From Leisingera sp. ANG-Vp (GTDB taxonomy: Bacteria > Pseudomonadota > Alphaproteobacteria > Rhodobacterales > Rhodobacteraceae): DNA of 64,000 bases. Location: the NCBI RefSeq assembly GCF_000813725.1, contig NZ_JWLD01000020.1, forward strand, positions 1-64,000. The letters are read 5' to 3'. Both the position numbers and the translations under genes were made by a program. Shown in pieces: positions 60,143 through 64,000 of the stretch; position 1 is the stretch's first letter; each line of letters starts with the position of its first letter. The notes under the pieces are model-generated. The model saw nothing but the letters and a program-made list of their open reading frames with translations. It searched no databases and was not told where the DNA came from.

Positions 60143-61369
60143 ATGAGCGATTTCAAGACCCAGGCCCGCAAGGCCGAGGCGGCGATGCGCGATGTGTTTC
60201 CGCCCACGCCGCTTCAACGCAATGTGCATCTGTCCGAGCGTTTCGGCGCTGACATTTATCTGAAGCGCGAAGACCTGAGCCCGGTCCGCTCTTACAAGAT
60301 CCGCGGCGCGCTGAATGCGATGCGCAAGCAGCCCGATCAGGAGCTGTTTGTCTGCGCCTCGGCCGGCAACCACGCTCAAGGCGTGGCGTTCATGTGCCGC
60401 CACATGGGCAGGCGCGGGGTGATTTTCATGCCGGTCACCACGCCGCAGCAGAAGATCCAGAAGACCCGGATGTTCGGCGGCGACAATATCGAGATCCATC
60501 TGGTTGGCGACTATTTCGATATCTGCCTTGCGGCGGCGCAGGAGTGGTGCGCCAAGGAGGGCGGGCATTTTCTGTCACCCTTCGACGATGCGGATGTGAT
60601 CGAAGGCCAGGCCTCGATCGCGGTGGAGATCGAAGCGCAGCTGGGCAAGGCGCCGGATCATGTGATCCTGCCGGTCGGCGGCGGCGGCATGTCTTCCGGC
60701 GTTGCATCCTGGTTTGGCGATGAGGTGCACAGCCTGTTTGTGGAACCCTCCGGCGGTGCCTGCCTGCGCGCGGCGCTTGCCGCGGGCAAGCCCGTGGCGC
60801 TGGATCACGTCGATACCTTTTGTGATGGTGCTGCGGTGGGCCGGATCGGCAGCAAGACCTTTGACATCCTGAAGGACGTTCCGCTGCCGGATGTGCTCAG
60901 CATCGCGGAGGACCGGATCTGCGCCACCATCATCGAGATGCTCAACGTCGAGGGCATCGTTCTGGAGCCGGCCGGGGCACTGTCGGTGGAGGCGCTGCAG
61001 GACGTGCGCAGCTGGATCCGCGGCAAGACCGTGGTGTGCCTCACTTCCGGCGGCAACTTCGATTTCGAGCGGCTGCCCGAAGTCAAGGAACGGGCGCAGC
61101 GCTATTCCGGAGTCAAAAAATACTTCATCCTGCGCCTTCCGCAGCGTCCCGGCGCGCTAAAGGAGTTTCTTGGCATTCTAGGGCCGGAGGATGACATCGC
61201 CCGCTTTGAATATATGAAGAAGTCTGCCCGGAATTTCGGATCGGTGCTGATCGGCATTGAAACCAAACGGCCGGAGAACTTTGAGCTGCTGTTCGCGCGG
61301 TTGGATGCAGCTGGAATGACCTATACGGACATCACCCAGGACGAGACACTGGCGCAATTCGTGATCTGA
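60143..61369 (+). CDS. ilvA: Threonine ammonia-lyase (threonine dehydratase)
   Basis: IlvA deaminates threonine to 2-oxobutanoate, the first step to isoleucine. The 408-residue protein has the PLP Lys in VRSYKIRGALNAM, ASAGNHAQGVAF, LPVGGGGMSSGVASWFG and a C-terminal ACT-like regulatory domain (KYFILRLPQRPGALKEFLGILG). That single ACT-like domain matches the shorter IlvA form. Start at 60143 has GAAGGAT; the frame from 60089 is longer but reads into the intergenic region. Confidence 0.94.
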   Translation: MSDFKTQARKAEAAMRDVFPPTPLQRNVHLSERFGADIYLKREDLSPVRSYKIRGALNAMRKQPDQELFVCASAGNHAQGVAFMCRHMGRRGVIFMPVTTPQQKIQKTRMFGGDNIEIHLVGDYFDICLAAAQEWCAKEGGHFLSPFDDADVIEGQASIAVEIEAQLGKAPDHVILPVGGGGMSSGVASWFGDEVHSLFVEPSGGACLRAALAAGKPVALDHVDTFCDGAAVGRIGSKTFDILKDVPLPDVLSIAEDRICATIIEMLNVEGIVLEPAGALSVEALQDVRSWIRGKTVVCLTSGGNFDFERLPEVKERAQRYSGVKKYFILRLPQRPGALKEFLGILGPEDDIARFEYMKKSARNFGSVLIGIETKRPENFELLFARLDAAGMTYTDITQDETLAQFVI

Positions 61370-61384
61370 TGCCGGGCTGAGAGG

Positions 61385-61708
61385 TCAGAATCTTTCCTGC
61401 AAACCTGCCAGGAAAACGGCCTTCGAATCGTGAAAACTGGCAATGATGGCAGAGACATCGACGTTTTCGGCATCGCCCTGCGCGGACTTTCGCTCGCCGT
61501 CGAGGCACATGTCTGAGAAGTCTGCAAACCCAAGGTTGAGCGCGCTGCCTTTCAGGAAGTGCAAGTTCTGTTCCAGCTGGCTCCGGTCGCTGTCCTGTAG
61601 CTTGCCGATGACCTCCTCGACCTCTTCGAGAAAGATTTCAACGACTTCTTCAAAATCTTCTGCCCCAACTTCTTCGCGCAGCTCGGTCACACGCGGCCAG
61701 TCAATCAT
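61385..61708 (-). CDS. Histidine phosphotransfer (Hpt) domain protein
   Basis: The 107-residue, mostly helical acidic protein has the Hpt signature QNLHFLKGSALNLGFADFSDMC with phosphoacceptor His50 and the downstream small residues. Hpt proteins carry phosphate between receivers. It is divergent from a response regulator-PP2C phosphatase gene, its likely partner. The gene ends 15 bp from ilvA, convergently. Confidence 0.9.
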   Translation of the reverse strand: MIDWPRVTELREEVGAEDFEEVVEIFLEEVEEVIGKLQDSDRSQLEQNLHFLKGSALNLGFADFSDMCLDGERKSAQGDAENVDVSAIIASFHDSKAVFLAGLQERF

Positions 61709-61896
61709 GTCATAGCGTCCTTACGATCTATCGCGATGGGCAATTTCTTAAGTTGATTGCAGTAAAAATATAGTGAAAGAAAGAGGGAAGCTCAAATTTT
61801 AGGTTTCACCGCCTGTTAAATTTCTGGACCGATAGTATCACAAGCTCATCTGATTATGCCATTTGTGAGGTGCCTTCGGTGCTGCCAGAAAGTTCG
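61709..61896. promoter_or_regulatory. AT-rich divergent promoter region, Hpt / response regulator
   Basis: This 188-bp region is clearly AT-rich relative to its surroundings, with runs such as AGTAAAAATATAGTGAAAGA. It contains the promoters for both divergent genes, but I could not assign specific elements. Confidence 0.4.
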
Positions 61897-63150
61897 ATGG
61901 ACAACGAGGACCACACAGTGGCCGGATCAATACGCCGTGTGCTGGTTGTCGACGACAGCCGGCTTCAGAGACGCATCCTTGTGGCCTCTCTCAAGAAATG
62001 GGGATTTGAGGTTGTCGAGGCCGAGAGCGGCGAGGCGGCGATGGAGATCTGTCAGGCAGAAACCCCGGATCTGATCCTCAGCGACTGGATGATGCCGGGC
62101 ATGAACGGGCTGGAGTTCTGCCGCGCCTTCCGCAACCGTTCCAGCGAAGATTACGCCTATTTCATCCTGCTGACCTCCAAGAGTGAGAAGAACGAGGTTG
62201 CCGAGGGCCTGGACGCCGGCGCCGATGATTTCCTGACCAAGCCGGTCAGCTCGGATGAGCTGCGTGCGCGTATTTCTGCAGGTGAGCGTATTCTGCGGAT
62301 GCAGCGGGAACTCTCCGAGAAGAACCGCATTGTGTCAGAGACGCTGGGCGAGCTGCAGCGGGTTTACGACGCAATCGACAAGGACCTGATCCAGGCCCGC
62401 AAGATCCAGGAATCGCTGGTGCCGGAGCTGTCCAAAGATTTTGGCTCCTCCACGGTCAGCTTGCTGCTGAAGCCCTGCGGCCATATCGGCGGTGACCTGG
62501 TGGGCATGTTCTCTCCGGGGGTTAATCGAATTGGGTTTTATTCGATTGATGTCTCGGGCCACGGCATCACGTCTGCAATGATGACGGCGCGTTTGGGCGG
62601 CTATCTGTCCTCGAACTATTTCGATCAGAACGTCGGTATGGAGAAGCGGTTCAACCGGTTCTACGCCCTGCGGCAGCCCGAGGAAGTGGCCAGCCTGCTG
62701 AATGCACGGCTGATCGCGGACACCGGCATCGAAGAATACTTTACCATGGCCTATTGCATCGCCGACCTGCGCAGCGGGGTGGTCAAGATGGTGCAGGCCG
62801 GCCACCCGCATCCGCTGCTGCTGCGGCAGAACGGCGAGCTGGAGTTCATCGGCAAGGGGGGCGTGCCGGTGGGGCTGGTGCCGGATATCGGGTACAGCCA
62901 GGAAGAATTCACCATGGAAAAGGGCGACCGGCTGCTGTTGTTCTCCGACGGTTTCACTGAGGCGCGTCTGGAAGACGGTTCAATGCTGGAGCCCGAGGGC
63001 CTGCTGGAGCTGGTGGGTAAATGCAGCTCTGATCAAAGCGGCAAGGAATTCCTTGACGATCTCTACTGGCATCTGACCCAGGTGATGAGCAAGGAACACG
63101 GCCTTGAGGATGACGTCTCGGCAACACTGTTCGAATATCAGGGACCGTAA
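61897..63150 (+). CDS. Response regulator with PP2C (SpoIIE/RsbU-type) phosphatase
   Basis: The 417-residue protein has a receiver (residues 13-135: RRVLVVDDSRLQRRILVASLKKWGFEVVEA, phosphoacceptor in LILSDWMMPGMNGLEF, Lys in FLTKPVSSDEL), a coiled-coil linker, and a C-terminal PP2C-type phosphatase domain (CGHIGGDLVGMF, SIDVSGHGITSAMMTARLGGYLSS, LLFSDGFTEA, DDVSATLF). Such proteins dephosphorylate anti-anti-sigma factors in partner-switching pathways. The start may be GTG 61870 instead, adding nine residues. No anti-sigma pair is in the window. Confidence 0.92.
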   Translation: MDNEDHTVAGSIRRVLVVDDSRLQRRILVASLKKWGFEVVEAESGEAAMEICQAETPDLILSDWMMPGMNGLEFCRAFRNRSSEDYAYFILLTSKSEKNEVAEGLDAGADDFLTKPVSSDELRARISAGERILRMQRELSEKNRIVSETLGELQRVYDAIDKDLIQARKIQESLVPELSKDFGSSTVSLLLKPCGHIGGDLVGMFSPGVNRIGFYSIDVSGHGITSAMMTARLGGYLSSNYFDQNVGMEKRFNRFYALRQPEEVASLLNARLIADTGIEEYFTMAYCIADLRSGVVKMVQAGHPHPLLLRQNGELEFIGKGGVPVGLVPDIGYSQEEFTMEKGDRLLLFSDGFTEARLEDGSMLEPEGLLELVGKCSSDQSGKEFLDDLYWHLTQVMSKEHGLEDDVSATLFEYQGP

Positions 63151-63230
63151 CTTCTTCTTTCCGCATGCTGTCAGACATCCCCCGGCCGTAGCTGGGATTT
63201 TGTGTTTTTAGAGGGTGCTTTGGCAGTGAC

Positions 63231-63674
63231 TTACAGACGCGCAGCCAGTTGCGCGGCGAAATGGCGGTCGCCGGCATTGCCTAGCCGGATTGCTGCTTCC
63301 TGCGGGAGCATCCACAGCGCTTCGTGATCTTCTTCCAAGGGCGGTCCAACCTGGCGCAGCGGCCGGGCCACATAGATGTGGCACAGTTTTTCTGCCCAAA
63401 GATCATACTCTGGCATATAGGCGAAGCGCCGGAACACGCCCAGCTTTCGCGGCGTTGAAATCTTCCAGCCGGTTTCCTCGTAAACCTCGCGGTGCAGGGC
63501 AGGGATAGGCGACTCGCCCGGATCGATGCCGCCGCCGGGAAGCTGGATGTCGGGGTCCGGATCATACTGGCAGGTGACCAGCAGCTTGCCGTCCCGCGGC
63601 AGCAGCGCATAGGCGCCGGGGCGTCTGCGGTAGGTCTGGCCCTTCTGCGGCGTCTCGCCAAATCGTCTGATCAC
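63231..63674 (-). CDS. NUDIX hydrolase
   Basis: The 147-residue protein has the complete NUDIX box GGGIDPGESPIPALHREVYEETGW (23-residue type). Family members hydrolyse nucleoside diphosphates linked to another moiety. The substrate cannot be told from sequence. It is divergent from hslO. Confidence 0.92.
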   Translation of the reverse strand: MIRRFGETPQKGQTYRRRPGAYALLPRDGKLLVTCQYDPDPDIQLPGGGIDPGESPIPALHREVYEETGWKISTPRKLGVFRRFAYMPEYDLWAEKLCHIYVARPLRQVGPPLEEDHEALWMLPQEAAIRLGNAGDRHFAAQLAARL

Positions 63675-63684
63675 CGGCCGGCCC

Positions 63685-63712
63685 CTTCACTCTGCTGCCG
63701 TTTCTCCTATAT
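63685..63712 (+). promoter_or_regulatory. Possible RpoH promoter of hslO
   Basis: CTTCAC at 63685-63690 and CTATAT at 63707-63712 lie 16 bp apart, 39 bp before the hslO start. The match to the RpoH pattern is weaker than that before hslV. Confidence 0.3.
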
Positions 63713-63751
63713 AGCCCCGGTATGCCAATCCCCGGCGCGTAAGGAAACCCC

Positions 63752-64000
63752 ATGACTATTGGTTCGAAAATCGCGTGGGACGACACCGTCCTGCCCTTCC
63801 AGCTTGATGCATCCGACATGCGCGGCCGCGTAGCGCGGCTGGACGGTGTTCTGGATGGTATCCTGAAACAGCACGACTACCCGCCGATGGTCGAGGCGCT
63901 GGTTGCCGAAATGGCGCTGCTGACCGCGCTGATCGGCCAGACCATCTCGCTGCGCTGGAAACTGTCGCTGCAGGTGCAGTCCAAGGGGGCGGTGCGGATG
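63752..64000 (+). CDS. hslO: Hsp33 redox chaperone (partial, runs off right edge)
   Basis: Only the first 83 codons are in the window. They read DDTVLPFQLDASDMRGRVARLDGVLDGILKQHDYPPMVEALVAEMALLTALIGQTISLRWKLSLQVQSKGAVRM, the typical Hsp33 N-terminal domain (LDGVLDxILKxHxYPxxV). Hsp33 is activated by oxidation through a zinc-binding C-terminal switch, not visible here. The ATG at 63752 has AAGGAAA upstream. Confidence 0.92.
   Translation, partial: MTIGSKIAWDDTVLPFQLDASDMRGRVARLDGVLDGILKQHDYPPMVEALVAEMALLTALIGQTISLRWKLSLQVQSKGAVRM

Noticed and set aside
1-64000. tRNA, rRNA, CRISPR, insertion sequence, prophage or integrative element
   Set aside because: No cloverleaf sequence, regular spaced repeats, transposase, integrase or phage genes were seen on reading through the window.

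Overview
The window is an ordinary, gene-dense, GC-rich stretch of an alphaproteobacterial chromosome. The gene set (RegB/SenC/RegA, AddAB, AmgK/MurU, HslV separated from HslU, maf-aroE-coaE-dnaQ next to rho-mnmE-mnmG-rsmG-parAB) and the protein sequences point to the Rhodobacterales, most likely a Roseobacter-group genus such as Leisingera, Phaeobacter or Ruegeria. The genus is inference from gene order and protein style, not a computed placement. I see no rRNA, tRNA, CRISPR array, insertion sequence or prophage.

Left part (1-31.6 kb): a mitofilin-like gene (cut by the window edge) and hemD, divergent from the tsaD-gpsA-YciI-EVE operon; a membrane protein and a thioredoxin-fold protein with a palindromic operator; ahcY; then the redox-regulation block regA-senC / regB. 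A long same-strand run follows: PAS protein, tsaE-amgK-murU-addB-addA, trxA and a tandem Lin0512 pair, most of the starts overlapping the preceding stop. Next come hslV and hslU (separated by two genes), an alpha/beta hydrolase lipoprotein, and the minus-strand TIM44-like/mltA/smr operon, divergent from fxsA and secB.

Centre (32-43 kb): the replication-origin neighbourhood. The minus operon maf-aroE-coaE-dnaQ and the plus series hemJ-rho-mnmE-mnmG-rsmG-parA-parB diverge from an approximately 410-bp gene-free, AT-rich region. That region has several DnaA-box-like sequences, large palindromes and nine GANTC (CcrM-type) methylation sites. Two perfect parS sites lie 1.9 kb apart, one covering the start codon of mnmG and one inside rsmG, just upstream of parAB.

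Right part (43-64 kb): hemW-rdgB-rph divergent from hrcA-grpE, then mutS, an isolated flagellin gene, the malic enzyme-phosphotransacetylase fusion, a PfkB sugar kinase, msrA, a two-gene unit of a class IV aminotransferase and a sulfotransferase-like protein, argG with a DUF1810 gene, a low-GC membrane-protein gene, ilvA, an Hpt protein divergent from a response regulator-PP2C phosphatase, a NUDIX hydrolase, and the start of hslO (Hsp33) at the right edge.

The parts most worth a second look are: the origin with its GANTC cluster and parS-in-start-codon arrangement; the aminotransferase/sulfotransferase pair (with a changed PLP-contact residue); the Lin0512 tandem; the DUF899 operator; a low-GC gene between argG and ilvA; and a dispersed intergenic repeat seen at three places. 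I found no multi-gene system that I can call wholly new.
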